From: Beverwykella pulmonaria
Taxonomy: Eukaryota; Ascomycota; Dothideomycetes; Pleosporales; Melanommataceae
DNA length: 64,000 nucleotides
Direction: 5' to 3'
Assembly (NCBI GenBank): GCA_001599595.1
Contig: BCHH01000012.1
Span: forward strand, 417,121-481,120
Shown here: positions 1 through 11,175 of the stretch, one piece after another
Layout of the letters: every line of letters begins with the position of its first letter
How positions within the stretch are numbered: position 1 is the stretch's first letter
Made by a program: the position numbers and the translations under genes
The notes under the pieces: generated by a model
Seen by the model: the letters and a program-made list of their open reading frames with translations, nothing else
What the model was told of the DNA's origin: nothing
Databases searched by the model: none

Positions 1-333
1 TCATCACTGCGCCCCGCTCCTGGCATTCTGAGCTTGATAAGAAGTTGAGGTGTTCTGTTCTTCCGGTGCAATAGTCCCGGGAATTGTGGGAGTGCTTGAC
101 AGCTTCTTTATAGAGTCTCGAGTCTCCTGGATGAGGTAGCGCTTTACTTTACGCACTTCTCGCTACTCATTCTTAACCTCCTGCTGTGCGACACATCAAG
201 TCCAGGTCTACGCATCACCGCAGATCCGAGTCGCGCACCGCTATCTTGCAAACGCCATTTTGTAAACGCCGTATTTACAGGACCTCTCCTCTACTTGTAT
301 TTCCTTTACGTTCCTATTCTGTCTCCTCATTCA
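1..333. other. Upstream region, no gene seen
   Basis: I see no convincing coding region. The first 333 bases probably hold the promoter and 5' leader of the DUF3445 gene that starts at 334. Short reading frames here overlap one another and have no recognisable domain. Confidence 0.4.
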
Positions 334-1932
334 ATGGCCAACCTTCTGTTACTCCTGCTCGGTGCAGCCTTCTTCATCAGCTCTGCATTCGCTCTCGTGT
401 ACAAGCAAGGAAGACGTAGTGTGTTCCTAAACCGACTCCACTTCAGGCGTCGGCGGGCTTCTGGCTCCAACACTCCTCCACGGTCTCTATCTCCCGACAA
501 GAAGCAGCTAGACACCATTACGGGACCAGACTACACAGACACTTTCCCACCATCTCGTCGATTCACCCTTGCTGAAATCCAGAGCAACTTGCCATCGATA
601 CTGGACAAGCCCCGGGATGTCCTCGCCGCTTCACCGCCGAATTCGAGGAAAGCATGCCTGCCGTTCACCATATCATACCTCGAAGCCAAAACCCCAATGT
701 TCACGCCCTGCGAGTTCTCCACCGAAGAGATCAAGGCTCTTGGAGACTTTCCGGATTATGCTACTCTCAGTGGTGTACCCCTTCCTCGCCCATACCACGA
801 GTTCGATATCAGCAAGGCCAAGCCAAGGCCGTACAGACCCTTGCGGTGGAACTACCACCAAACAATGTGTACGTAGACAAAGTGTATAGCAGATTATATT
901 CAAATTACTAATCCTGATTGCAGCCATTTCGAAAATGGAGACCGACTGGTGGCTTGAGCTTGAAAGTACCTACGAGAAGCGTATCAAGCAGCGACAAGAT
1001 CTATTCGCCAAACATGGCAATGCCGTTCTAGATGCCCTCCCCGGTTCCGAGCTCGCCTGTAAGGAATTGATGGAAATGGCCCTGCAATTCCTATGTGCAC
1101 GTTACCCACAGTACTTCCGCTTAGACAAGGAGAAAATGGTATTCTATAACGAGATCCTGCACACGGAGTCGGACCTCAGGGCCACACATCCGCTGCACGT
1201 CCTCCTCAACAACGTCCCGGAAGATTTTGCTATTACACTCCGAGACCCCACAAGCGGCGCCTACCATTTCAGAGCGGGCGTGATTTGCAGCGCTTTGGGC
1301 TGGACTGTGGCCTCCAAGATCGGTCTCCATCTCCAGCAGATCCATGCGCCGATACCCGACTACAAGGAAAAGATGCAGTTCTCAATGGACAGGTGGGTTT
1401 CACAGCGCATACTTACATGCTGGGCATGCATGCTAACGTACATTCCAACAGGTACTTCGCGAAGAAGCCAACGGACAAAGCCATCCAGCGCGGCTCATGG
1501 GGTCTGGAAATCGACCAACCGCTGTATATGCCACCCGGCGACCCTCACGAAGCGCACCGAAATGTGCAGCACGCTGACCTCGAGCTCTCACGTTGCCATC
1601 TGCGCGTGGACTGGCAGACTCTCCGTCGGCTCCCGCTATCCGGTGCCATCGTCTTCAATTTCAAGGCGCTGTTCACGCCAATCGAGAGCTTCCGCGATGA
1701 GCCGTTTATCCCGGCGCTACTTCTGAAAGTGCTCAAGGATGGGAAGAAGAGCCTGATGGAGTATAAGAATACGTGGCATACTGAGCATGTGGTGATTCCG
1801 GCCTTAGAGAAGTACGCCAAGGAACAAGTTGAGAAGGGGATTGTGCCGGAGAATTGGGAAGAGCATACGCTAGATGAGAGCCCGTGGTTTCCGGGGTGGG
1901 AGGAAAAATGGCATCGGGAGCAGGGCTTCTAG
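334..1932 (+). CDS. DUF3445 haem-dependent oxidative N-demethylase-like protein
   Basis: Three exons, 334-868, 924-1392 and 1452-1932, join in frame to 494 aa. The introns are GTACGT..CAG and GTGGGT..CAG. The ATG at 334 is followed by a hydrophobic stretch (ANLLLLLLGAAFF) that looks like an N-terminal membrane anchor. The body matches the DUF3445 family (PF11927), whose characterised member is a haem-dependent oxidative N-demethylase. The first intron removal restores the family block YHQTM..DWWLELE, and the last exon carries the hallmark HADLELSRCHLRVDWQTLRRLP followed by SGAIVF, split here to show its two halves. In many fungal genomes this family is mislabelled as a mannosyltransferase. 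The substrate is unknown. The next gene is a flavin monooxygenase on the same strand, but the 970-bp gap argues against a shared transcript. Family assignment is firm, function is inferred. Confidence 0.82.
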
Positions 1933-2903
1933 GTGTTTGGGACGAAATGTTTGAGACTTCATTCGGCTTTACTAGGTAAGTCCCGGCATGGGAGGCAACT
2001 CGACAACAATTTTCCCTTTGTGAGCGCACATATCACGTTATCCACATTTTTCTTCCACAATTCGACGTGCGACTTTGCTGCCGCCGGAAAGTTTTCATTC
2101 TCTTGGTCAATGGGGTTACTTTCCAAGATTGCTTGACCAGAGGTGGAAAGGTGTCAAGCGGAAAGATAACAAGCATACTATCAACCGACTCCGTATATAA
2201 AACACCCATGCAACCTTATTCCAACGACATATCCGACCATATGTTTCATAAGAGCCTTACTCGCTGTTTTTGACAAATTATCAATATTCGACTCGACATC
2301 ATCGAGTCGTTCCGGTGCACCGATCTCAAAATGGCTTAGTCTCACTACACACCAAACCCTCTTCCCCAACTCGGTGTAGCTGGACCCCCGCGCATCACAT
2401 CACGACCCCTCAACGGTGGTACATAACAGTTTTGTGAGAACCCCTCACGTAAGACTTACGTGAAAAGGGTAGTAGTGAAAGGATAGGAGAAGTGATCAAT
2501 ATGTGCGCTGTCACCAGTGATCACTGCCTTTATTGAAAACCGGGGACTCGTGGAGTCGTCTGGATCGACCAGGAAAATGTGGTAAGCTACTCTGAATTTA
2601 TGGGGAAGGTGATGGATGAATGGAGTGCCGAGGACCTAGCAAGGATCACTGATCGGTATGAGTGGGCGGGTGGCACCCGGGGTACCGGTTTGATTGATTG
2701 ATGAACTGTGGATCTCCTCTCTGACGCGGTTCTTCCCCGAGCTCTGCATTCAGCTACTATTTCTTTGCTTCTTCTCTTGCATTACGTCGAGTCGACAAAC
2801 TATTTTCGATATATTTTGAGCTTTTCCTTCAAAGTTACGTCTGAGCTATTTCTATATTCTGCGAAGACTGCACGATCATACTATTTGAGCTTCGAGAATC
2901 AAG
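1933..2903. other. Intergenic region with a short perfect palindrome
   Basis: No gene is seen. A TATA-like TATATAAAA lies near 2192. A perfect 19-nt palindrome with the motif TCACGTAAG-A-CTTACGTGA spans 2445-2463. It contains two CACGT half-motifs, which could be a binding site for a dimeric regulator of the flavin monooxygenase starting at 2904. This is inference only. Confidence 0.4.
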
Positions 2904-4954
2904 ATGGGTGCTTCTACGCAACCATGGCCGCAGGTGCCTGTGGGAAATAAAGACCATACGAGTGCGGCAGTTGTCATCATTGGGGCTGGTATCTCTGGTC
3001 AGTATCTCACTGTACTCTTCTCTGTCTTTGGCACTTTATTTAATGTCTTAATATTCTGACTCAAGTATGTTGATTAGGAATGTGCATGGCCATCGATCTC
3101 ATCAAGCGCAACCAATGCCATAACTTCATCATCGTTGAGAAGAGCTCTGGGATTGGGGGAACGTGGAAGTAAGTCTATCATAGAAAATAGTTAGGGAGGA
3201 AATTGGCGGTACTGACTGATGGACTACAGTGACAACAAGTATCCTGGCTGCTGCTGCGATGTCTGGAGCATGCTATACAGCTACTCATTTGAGCAGAACC
3301 CCGACTGGACGCGCGAGTACCCGGGACAAGAAGAAATCCTCGTAAGCCCCAATCCAATCCATCCCTTTCGCCCCCTTCAAGTTTCACTAACAGCTTCTGA
3401 AGGACTATCTCCGCAACGTAGCCCACAAATACAAACTCTACAAGTACATCCGGTTCAACACATCCGTCGACGCTGCGACCTGGGACGCTAGCACATCACG
3501 CTGGAAGGTAGATGTACGAGTTACAGGCGGCAAAGATGCCGAGTTCAACCCGGCGTATACAATTGAGGCGGACTTTTTGGTTTCTGCAGTTGGGCAACTG
3601 AACCTGCCTAGGTATCCCGAAATTGAGGGGTTAGGAGACTTCAAGGGGAAGGTTGTTCATTCTGCACGGTGGGATTGGAGTTACAGTACCGAGGGGAAGA
3701 GGATTGGCGTTATTGGGAACGGTATGATTATCTCTCTCCCTTTTCGTACTCATTGAAGACGAGAATGAGTTGTGATATTGATTGTAACTTGGCACTGACA
3801 TCTTCGCAGGAGCAACTGCCGCCCAAATCATTCCCACCATTCTGCCCACCTCCACCTCAGTAACCATCTACCAGCGCTCCCCCAATTGGGTGATCCCGCG
3901 CATGGACGGCACCATCTCCTCGTTCCGTCGCTTCGTCTACCGCTACCTGCCGCCCATCCGCTGGCGCATCCGAGCTCTGCAAATGGACTTCCGTGAATCG
4001 TTTCACAGCGCTATCTTCGACTCGTCGTCCGCTTTCGCAGATCAGATACGAGAATGGTGCGCTGCATCTCTCCGAGCACAGATCCCTGGGAGACCAGACC
4101 TGTGGGAGAAACTGACGCCAGATTATTCACCGGGTTGTAAGAGGGTGATTATTAGCGATGATTATTATCCAGCGCTTGCAGATCCGAAGGCGGAACTCGA
4201 GACGAGGAGGATTGTTCGCGTCACTGAGACGGGAATTGAAGTCTCCGATCCTGATAGTGAAGGTGGAAAAGTACATCATGAGCACGACATGCTGGTTCTA
4301 GCCACTGGGTTCCGCACTGTTGAATTTCTCTTCCCCATCAAGATAGTCGGAGCGAACGGCCGTTCACTGAACGAGATCTGGGCTGACGGTGCAGAGGCCC
4401 TCTATGGCACCACCGTTCCCTCACTCCCCAACTTTGGCATGTTCTACGGACCCAACACGAATCTAGGCCACAATTCTATTGTGCTCATGATTGAGGCCCA
4501 GTCCCGCTACTTGAACGCTCTCGTTTCCGCCGTCTTGGATGCAAGGAATCGCGGGCAGAGGATTGGAATCATGCCGAAGAAGGAGAAGACGGAGGCGTAT
4601 AATAGGGAGATGCAGGAAGTGCTAAACAAGAGCAGTTTTGCGGATCCGAAGTGTGGGAGTTGGTATAAGAATAAGGAGGGTAAGATTACGAATAATTGGT
4701 CCGGAACAGTGGTCGAGTATCAAGAGCTGTTGGAGAAGCTTGATTGGGAGGATTTTGAGGTAGAAGGTGGGGGGAGTACGAAGGAGGCAAGCAAAGTTGT
4801 GTTTGGCGCTGGCAGGAAAGAGACCAGGGTGGGTAGAGTGAGGGAAGAGACTAGTGTCAGTAATGCGGGGTTGCTGGTGGGTGGGTTGGGTGTGCTTGCT
4901 ATCGGCGCGGCATGGGTGTGGAGAGGGAGTTTGGCGAAGAGATTGAGGTTATAG
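2904..4954 (+). CDS. Baeyer-Villiger-type FAD-dependent monooxygenase
   Basis: Five exons, 2904-2997, 3078-3168, 3230-3341, 3403-3721 and 3810-4954, give 586 aa. Each junction restores a conserved motif. The first joins the FAD-binding GAGISG. The second gives [15 protein letters not shown]. The fourth gives the NADP-binding GNGATAAQ. Exon 4 contains [11 protein letters not shown], which fits the Baeyer-Villiger fingerprint FxGxxxHxxxW. The enzyme is expected to use NADPH and O2 to insert oxygen next to a ketone, or to oxygenate a heteroatom. The C-terminus ends in a hydrophobic segment ([19 protein letters not shown]) with basic residues after it, suggesting a tail anchor in a membrane. The substrate cannot be told from sequence. 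No polyketide synthase or other core biosynthetic gene lies nearby, so a secondary-metabolite role is unsupported. Confidence 0.88.
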
Positions 4955-6419
4955 ATGTAGAGCGTGGAGGGACTCAAGTTGCAAGAGGATGACTGTGGTG
5001 GTTAGGACTGTAGGAGCTATGTATTCAATGTTTGTATACTCAACGCAGTTTACTAGGAAAAGTGATCGGATGTAGTTTTAGAACAACGAGAGTGTTTGTG
5101 GGAAGCAATAGGTCTTTGTGCTTATTATTTAATTCTTTTGGCAAGATTCTGAATTCCACTACTATATCATTGCCTTTTAACAAATATATATCCTCAATAA
5201 TAATATATGTCCTTTTGGCAGAGTATAAAAACGTAGGGAGACGCTTATTGTGGTGGAGTAAAGGCGACTCGCAGCCATGCAATGTCCGAAGCAGCAATGC
5301 ATTGAGGGAGGAGGATCAAGGAGAGGTTTGGCAGCATACTGTTGCAATTTAGTTGTATCTAACTACCAAATGAATGAAAGAGATGTGTGGTGGAAGACAG
5401 AAGAAATGTTCGTGATCTCGTTGGAGCGAGGGTGGTGTTCTTGGTGGTCGGCGTGTTTGATGATTGATGCTCCGTTCTCATTTCATCTGTTCTATGATGG
5501 AGGAGTGAGGTGTTCCGATGCCCAGATATATGCCGCGTTAAGTGATGACGAAGCAAGCAGCTGACAGAGAAACCAAGACCCTTTCCCTGCACCGTGCATC
5601 CAAGCCTTCAACCATTGATGGAGGTGGATTCGGGCAAAGTAGCTCTTCGCTACGGCGCATTATGTGTCTGCACTACGTTAGACATAATTAGAACGTGAAG
5701 TTAACGACAAGGCTGTGTAGGCGTTGCAACCGGGTGCCGAACAGAAAGATGTGTAATTCACATGTGGATCAATTTACAACATCTAAATAGAAGGCATGCC
5801 GTTTTAGACAAACTCCTCTCTAAGTCTTCCGGAATCATTTGGTGAGTCCGGATTCAAGAGCTTTAGACAGTAGGGTTCTTCGCCCCTTTTTCCTGAGGTG
5901 ATACCGTGTCGTTACCAAGTCCTGCATCATCCGAGGTCAAAGCTTACACTTGAGAAATTGATCTATTGCCAACTTCTTGATAGTCTGCAGCACTCAGTGA
6001 CGTAATCATTTATTGTATGAATATTGGCCTCGAAATACTAGTGTACCCAGAAGTTTCGTATGCTGTCTACACGTGTGCACACTTTGACCACTGGCTCCAC
6101 TCGCAAAAATACTGTCCACCACGTGATAACCCCAAGCAGTTCAAATCCAGCTTCCACGAACGAACAGATAACTGTCTTGTCATCCTCATTCTAGGCGGCT
6201 TAGATTTATCTGATTTCTCGCTCGCCAATATTGTCATGGTCAACGTTACATCCTCTTTGCCCTCTTTCCCCGTCGCCTCCACTCGCACTATATTGAGCTA
6301 TCTTATTGTTCTGATCAGATTTGTCTCGGGGCAATGGTCTCCTTTATGATAACTTGCGCTGTGCCCGTAAGCCAGATTTTAGACGCCTCTGTTTGAACAG
6401 AACTAAATCAGTCTCAACT
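4955..6419. other. Intergenic region, AT-rich in parts
   Basis: I see no supported gene. Several reading frames of 70-110 codons overlap each other on both strands and show no domain. The stretch 5150-5235 is AT-rich. This is presumably the 3' flank of the monooxygenase and the 3' flank of the F-box gene, since the two genes converge. Confidence 0.4.
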
Positions 6420-7466
6420 TCAAAGTGGTAATTTCTGCCACTGCGCCTCAAATTCCACTTCCTCATCAATGCTGACCTTCACACCCTGTAAAGCCTCGCT
6501 TTCCAAACCCTCCCCAGGCTCTATAATAATACCCCTGACCTCCAGCTCCTTGAGTGCCGGCCATCCCCTTATCAATACCGGGCGAATGTACCTCTTGAAA
6601 AACCATTGGCGAAATCGACATTGTCGAGGTCCGTCCTGTTCACCGGAGTGTGGCAGCAACCACTCTTCGGGGTTCATGGGTTGTGGATCTGCACACCACA
6701 GGCTTAGTCTCGGCGGTTTCAAGACACCAGCAAGGCACGCCCATGTCAGGAATTGGGCCTCCATCTCGACGGTGTCTGCGCCCGAGGTAAGCCACTGAAG
6801 TCCGAGGTAGTCGAGTTGGCCGCACCGAAGTTGGAGCGAGGTTGCAAAGGATTTGGCTGTTGATTGGATAGCTTCTATGGGGTCGCTTTTGTATGGCTCC
6901 ATGCCCAAGACCAAAGAACGTATATTCACATTCTTATCTCCAAGTAGAATCGCGTTTACAAATCCAGGTGACATATACCCGGCTAGCCTGATATGTGTGG
7001 CTTGCGGAAACAGGTTCAGGTTTGTCGTAGGCTCGTCCCAAAGATAACTGCTTCCCTCAGTTGCATAGATGTCCAAACGACGTACACGGTCCAGATCAGC
7101 AAACGTGTAAATGGTGTCTCTGGTCCAGGATATAGAGCTCTGTTTATGCACTACTTGAGTCCAGATAAAGGATTTGACATATTTTGACTGCTCTGGGTTT
7201 CCACATAGCTTCCGCATAAATGGTAGTTGACGAGACAGGATTGCAGTGCATGCTAAGTCGAAGTCACCAGAGTTGTAATCAGGTGAGTAAGGGCCTTTAT
7301 TCGTGGGAATTTTGGGATGAGACAAGTCAACGTAGTGGTAGAGGATGGGTAGACAGATATTGTGGATATTTCTTGAGGTGCAGCAAATGTTTAAGACATC
7401 CTGGGATGGAAGAAACTCAGCGATGAGGGGCCATATGTCACCCGGAAGGGTCCCAAAGGGTGACAT
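6420..7466 (-). CDS. F-box domain protein
   Basis: A single exon encodes 348 aa. Residues 5-45 (LPGDIWPLIAEFLPSQDVLNICC and the following cysteine- and leucine-rich stretch, listed as adjoining parts) form an F-box, the motif that binds Skp1 in SCF ubiquitin ligases. The rest has no repeat that I can recognise, but it has the scattered LxxLxL pattern of fungal F-box proteins with degenerate leucine-rich repeats. The product would be an adaptor that selects substrates for ubiquitination. It is transcribed away from the EVE-domain gene at 7912, with about 445 bp between the two starts. Confidence 0.8.
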   Translation of the reverse strand: MSPFGTLPGDIWPLIAEFLPSQDVLNICCTSRNIHNICLPILYHYVDLSHPKIPTNKGPYSPDYNSGDFDLACTAILSRQLPFMRKLCGNPEQSKYVKSFIWTQVVHKQSSISWTRDTIYTFADLDRVRRLDIYATEGSSYLWDEPTTNLNLFPQATHIRLAGYMSPGFVNAILLGDKNVNIRSLVLGMEPYKSDPIEAIQSTAKSFATSLQLRCGQLDYLGLQWLTSGADTVEMEAQFLTWACLAGVLKPPRLSLWCADPQPMNPEEWLLPHSGEQDGPRQCRFRQWFFKRYIRPVLIRGWPALKELEVRGIIIEPGEGLESEALQGVKVSIDEEVEFEAQWQKLPL

Positions 7467-7911
7467 GGTGTTGGCAAAATGCTCTCTAGAAAGTTTGACG
7501 AGCTAGAACGAGTTTTGGAGAAGGGAAAGAGGGAAGGATGGAGGAAGGTTCACAAAGGAAGCTACGTGGAAGCCTACGAAGGAGCTAGGATCAATTGAGG
7601 CAAATTCCGACGAAAACCTACTGCCAATTCTACACCCTCTACACCCTTAACAACAAGATAATACTTCCTTAAAGGAGGAATGACAGTCTCTAATTTACTA
7701 GAAAACTCTTGCTAGAATTTTAGCAATTGTTATTTCGTTGTGGTGGTGTTGTTGTTATTGTACGTCGAAGTTGAATTCTCCCCCAAAATAGTTGCTGCTT
7801 CAGGCTAGGTTCTTTGTTCCGAAGAGCTCGCTAACGAACCCTGCACCCCAGGCTTGGCAACGTCGTAACATTCATCCGCCGCGTCCTTTTCCAACACCAC
7901 ACCTCACCATC
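7467..7911. promoter_or_regulatory. Divergent promoter between F-box and EVE genes
   Basis: The two flanking genes start at either end and are transcribed outward, so both promoters must lie here. A purine-rich stretch around 7510-7560 and a GTTGTT-type run near 7740-7760 are visible. No classical TATA box is clear. Confidence 0.5.
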
Positions 7912-8905
7912 ATGGCCGGGACACGCAGATCCGCGCGAACCACAGCTTCCGCAGCTCCAAAATATGCAGAGGTTGCTTCTGAAAGCTCTGGCGACGAGCC
8001 ACCGAAGCGCAATGGCAAGAAACCGACACCACGCAAGCGCGCCCGGAAAGAAGTTGAGGATGATGAGGATGACGACGACGACGAGGAGGAGGAAAAGGAT
8101 GACGCGTACGTTCAGACACATTCGCATATATGGAATTTGACTAACATTATCCCTCACATCTAGCTCTCCTCCCCCAAAGAAAGCTGTAAAGTCTACTTCT
8201 CGGTCCGCAAAATCCAAGACCGATGAATCCACACCCGCGAAGACCCCCGCCGTTGCGCCTCCTGTCTCGACATCCCCCACAAACCGCGACGCGAACGGCG
8301 AGCAGGAAGTCTACTGGCTGTTGAAAGCGGAACCCCTCCCGCGAATTGAGAACGGTGTTAATGTCGCATTCTCGATAGACGATCTGCAGAAGTGCACAGA
8401 GCCAGAGCCATGGGGCGGAGTGCGCAACCCGCAAGCCCGAAACAACATGCAAGCGATGCGCGCTGGGGACCTTGCCTTCTTCTACCACTCCAACGCCAAG
8501 CCGTCGGGTGTGGTCGGCATCATGAAAGTTGCGAAGGAGGCTGAGGTCGACGAGTCGGCGTTCGATCCAAAGGATCCGTACTATGACGCCAAAAGTTCGC
8601 GAGAGAAGCCCAAGTGGTATTGTGTGAGTGTGGAGTTTGTGAGAAAGTTTGCCGACGTGGTGGACTTGGCAAGGATAAAAGGCTTTGCTAAAAAGGGAGG
8701 GGAGCTGGAGAATATGCAGCTGGTTACGAATTCGAGGTTGAGCGTGAGTAGGGTGAGGAGAGACGAGTGGGACTTTATTTTGGGCTTGGCGGATAAGCTG
8801 GGACGGAATAGTGGTAGCGAGGAAGACAAGAAAGCGGAGAAAAAGGACGCCGTGGAAGAAGAAAAGACTGCAGAGGAGAGGCAGATACTCACTGAGGCTC
8901 AATGA
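7912..8905 (+). CDS. EVE-domain protein, thymocyte nuclear protein 1 (Thy28) like
   Basis: Two exons, 7912-8105 and 8164-8905, give 311 aa. The first 85 residues are low-complexity and basic/acidic: an RKRARK nuclear-localisation-like cluster is followed by a D/E run. The EVE domain runs from about residue 108 to 275. It starts at YWLLKAEP, continues through SIDDL and the diagnostic GGVRNPQARNNMQAMRAGDL, then FFYHSN, VVGIMKV, FDPKDPYYDAKS and ends at NSRLSVSRV. EVE domains are PUA-like and bind modified bases; the Thy28 family is nuclear and linked to modified DNA or RNA. The acidic C-terminal tail is rich in E and K. Family assignment is very secure, cellular role in fungi is not established. 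Confidence 0.93.
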
Positions 8906-9256
8906 GCCGACATAAGACATAGCGACTTCTATTCTCTTTTGAACTAAACCAATAGCACGTGCCGATCACACAGCATGCCTCGAAGGCCATCTTCACAAGG
9001 CTCATCATGTCTAACCTTCCAACTCGGAACCGCAGAGTCTGTTGGTTTCTGTACCTTTTTGTAGATGCGACTTGAATCCTCGATGACGATTGGAGTATCG
9101 CCCCATATCTTAAGATGGAAATATGAGCTTCTTCGCTCACACTTCACTTTCACCTTCGCTCATATAAACTTCTGATCTCCGCCAACTTTCTTTCTTCTCC
9201 TACACATAACCTTTTTTGAATCTTATTTATTCTCTTTACTACCAGCGCTTCTCAAG
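8906..9256. other. Intergenic, nothing recognised
   Basis: This stretch holds the 3' flank of the EVE gene and a pyrimidine-rich leader (CTTTCTTTCTTCTCC type) just before the esterase pseudogene at 9257, consistent with a former fungal promoter. Confidence 0.35.
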
Positions 9257-9957
9257 ATGAAGGGGTTACTCGTCGTCGCTGCTGCTGCCGTTTCAGCTAC
9301 CGTAGGTGCAATCCAGCCTGTGGTCACTAACTCCCACGCGGAAGGCGGAGTGTGATACAAAAGCTTCGAATGTAACAGCATCGAGGCCTTCCCCAACATC
9401 CCCTACGGTGGGGACACGGGCGGCGCCAATAGATTCAAGTCACCGGAGCCTTTCATCCCAGTCCCGAGTACACGTATGATGGGACCAACGGCGACCCGCG
9501 TCCTCAGACATCCTCATAGTATGCGAGCCCATTTGCTTCGCGCAGCAAATGTACAAACAAAATCTGATCATCTACCTGCACAACTTCATCTAGAAAATCC
9601 TTGAGCTCATTAAGGAGTCGCTGTCCAATGTCTCGAAGCTAGGCGCCGTTCACATCTCCGAGTTCCCGTACGTATTCGTCAACCTCTCGCACCGGAACAC
9701 TTCTAGATGTACCTTTGGCCTCATGCTCGTCTACTACGGTTTCACCTCCGCCGTGAGCCGGTCCTGGAGTGAGTTGGCGAGCCAAAGGGGCGCCGGGTGT
9801 GGCGACCAAACACTCGCTGCAGAGCTAATTACTGGCGTTCATACCGCGAAGGAGGGTGTTCAATTCGAGATTACATGTGATCGGGAGCCACGACTGGGGC
9901 TGAGCATTCTCCATGAGTTTTGGAATTATCACGATATCCGAAGCACAGGTTGAGAGA
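9257..9957 (+). pseudogene. Type-B carboxylesterase remnant
   Basis: The start encodes a clean signal peptide (MKGLLVVAAAAVSATVGA) and then a stop (TGA at about 9350) where the family would have Trp, as in GGV-stop-YKSF. The same frame then reads FPNIPYGGDTGGANRFKSP EP, matching the N-terminal block of type-B carboxylesterases (family pattern GIPY..P..G..RF..P). The frame is lost near 9465. In another frame 9600-9950 reads LGAVHISEFPYVFVNLSH, matching the C-terminal block around the catalytic His. The whole middle, including the GESAGG nucleophile region, is missing, so roughly two thirds of the gene has been deleted. A secreted esterase has therefore been lost here. The TGG-to-TGA change fits RIP or simple decay. 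Confidence 0.6.
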
Positions 9958-10800
9958 GAGGTGTGCGTTCATTGATGATCCGGCGGTCTTCATTAAGCAG
10001 CTGCAGTACTGAGATGTCGGGGCTGAATGGCGCAGGCCCTTGAATGGCGCATCACCTCTGATGTCGCATAATGGACCGAATGGAGGATTTCAGTGATGAA
10101 AATTCCAGATACTGGTGAAAGGATAGGCCGAGCGGTACATGTCTTACTGTCTCTGTCAGAGGGGATTTTGCCATCTGAACGGGCCGGCGAGAAGATGTCC
10201 CTTACTTGATACTGCTTGAAAGAAGATATACACAAAACCTTTCAAAGTAGGTAAATAATGGAGATGGAAAGATAGAATCGACCTCTCGGCCCTACTCCAC
10301 ACTTGATGATCTCACTCCCATCCCCCTACATATCCATTTTCCAAACCACCTCTCAACCACTGACCCATACAGCACACAACAAGTTTCTGATACCATCCAC
10401 CCATGCCCTTCGCGTCACCTATTTCACTCCACGTCATGTACTTGAAATGTGTACCACAGTCCTGCATATAATACAGCTGGAATGTACCATATGACGTAGT
10501 TATAATGAGAGTAATTGGAAGCTCAACAAGTTCAGACTCGAGTACGGTATTGCGGCGGTGAATGAGGCGGGCTTGTGCCCAGGCGAAAAGTCGGCGCTGG
10601 CATGCGTCCTCGTCCTCGCGAGGCGCAATATCAATAATGCATTTTCAAGTTTGATTCACATATACAGGTATTCTGGGCGTAAAACCATGTTTATTCATTT
10701 TCCAGATATCAAATTTCACGCCAATCATCAAATTCTATTCCATACTCCGACTCGCAAGTTCCAAATTCTCCCATTTCCCATTCCCATTCTCCCTAATCCT
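9958..10800. other. Intergenic, nothing recognised
   Basis: No gene with a recognisable domain is visible. The pseudogene and the EthD gene converge on this region, so no promoter is expected for either of them. Confidence 0.35.
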
Positions 10801-11175
10801 CTACGACGAAATCGCATCCTCAAATGCAATGACCCTAAACTTATCAAGCTGCGCAAACGCCATTACATCTGCGGCAATCTTCTCCTGAGCGGCGCCGTAC
10901 TTCTCCTGGAACACGCCCGCAGCTGGCTCATCGGCAAATTGGAAAAACACAACGAGATCGTAACCGAAGGTCTGCTCGGACCCGGTGAAGGAAAGAGGGG
11001 TCTCGCCCGTGGGATCGGACTTGGCGCGCTTGACGTAGTGGCGGGTGGCAGATTGAGGGAAGGCGTCGCCAACGGTTTCCTTGAGGAGGACGAGGTGCTT
11101 TTCGTAGGCGGCTTTGAAGTCGACGGGGGAGATTTCGGGCTTGCGAGTTACGAAAGCGGCGATTGTGAAAGTCAT
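10801..11175 (-). CDS. EthD-domain (dimeric alpha-beta barrel) protein
   Basis: A single exon encodes 124 aa, the usual length for stand-alone EthD proteins. The start MTFTIAAFVTRKPEISPVDF followed by KAAYEKHLVLLK is the family signature (TRKPGLSPEDF..YE..H..LL). The domain spans residues 4-115. Members are small dimeric ferredoxin-like folds; fungal relatives are often hypothetical or assist aromatic polyketide or hydrocarbon-degrading enzymes. The gene stands alone, with no oxidase or polyketide synthase next to it, so the role is unknown. It lacks an organelle signal and should be cytosolic. Confidence 0.85.
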   Translation of the reverse strand: MTFTIAAFVTRKPEISPVDFKAAYEKHLVLLKETVGDAFPQSATRHYVKRAKSDPTGETPLSFTGSEQTFGYDLVVFFQFADEPAAGVFQEKYGAAQEKIAADVMAFAQLDKFRVIAFEDAISS

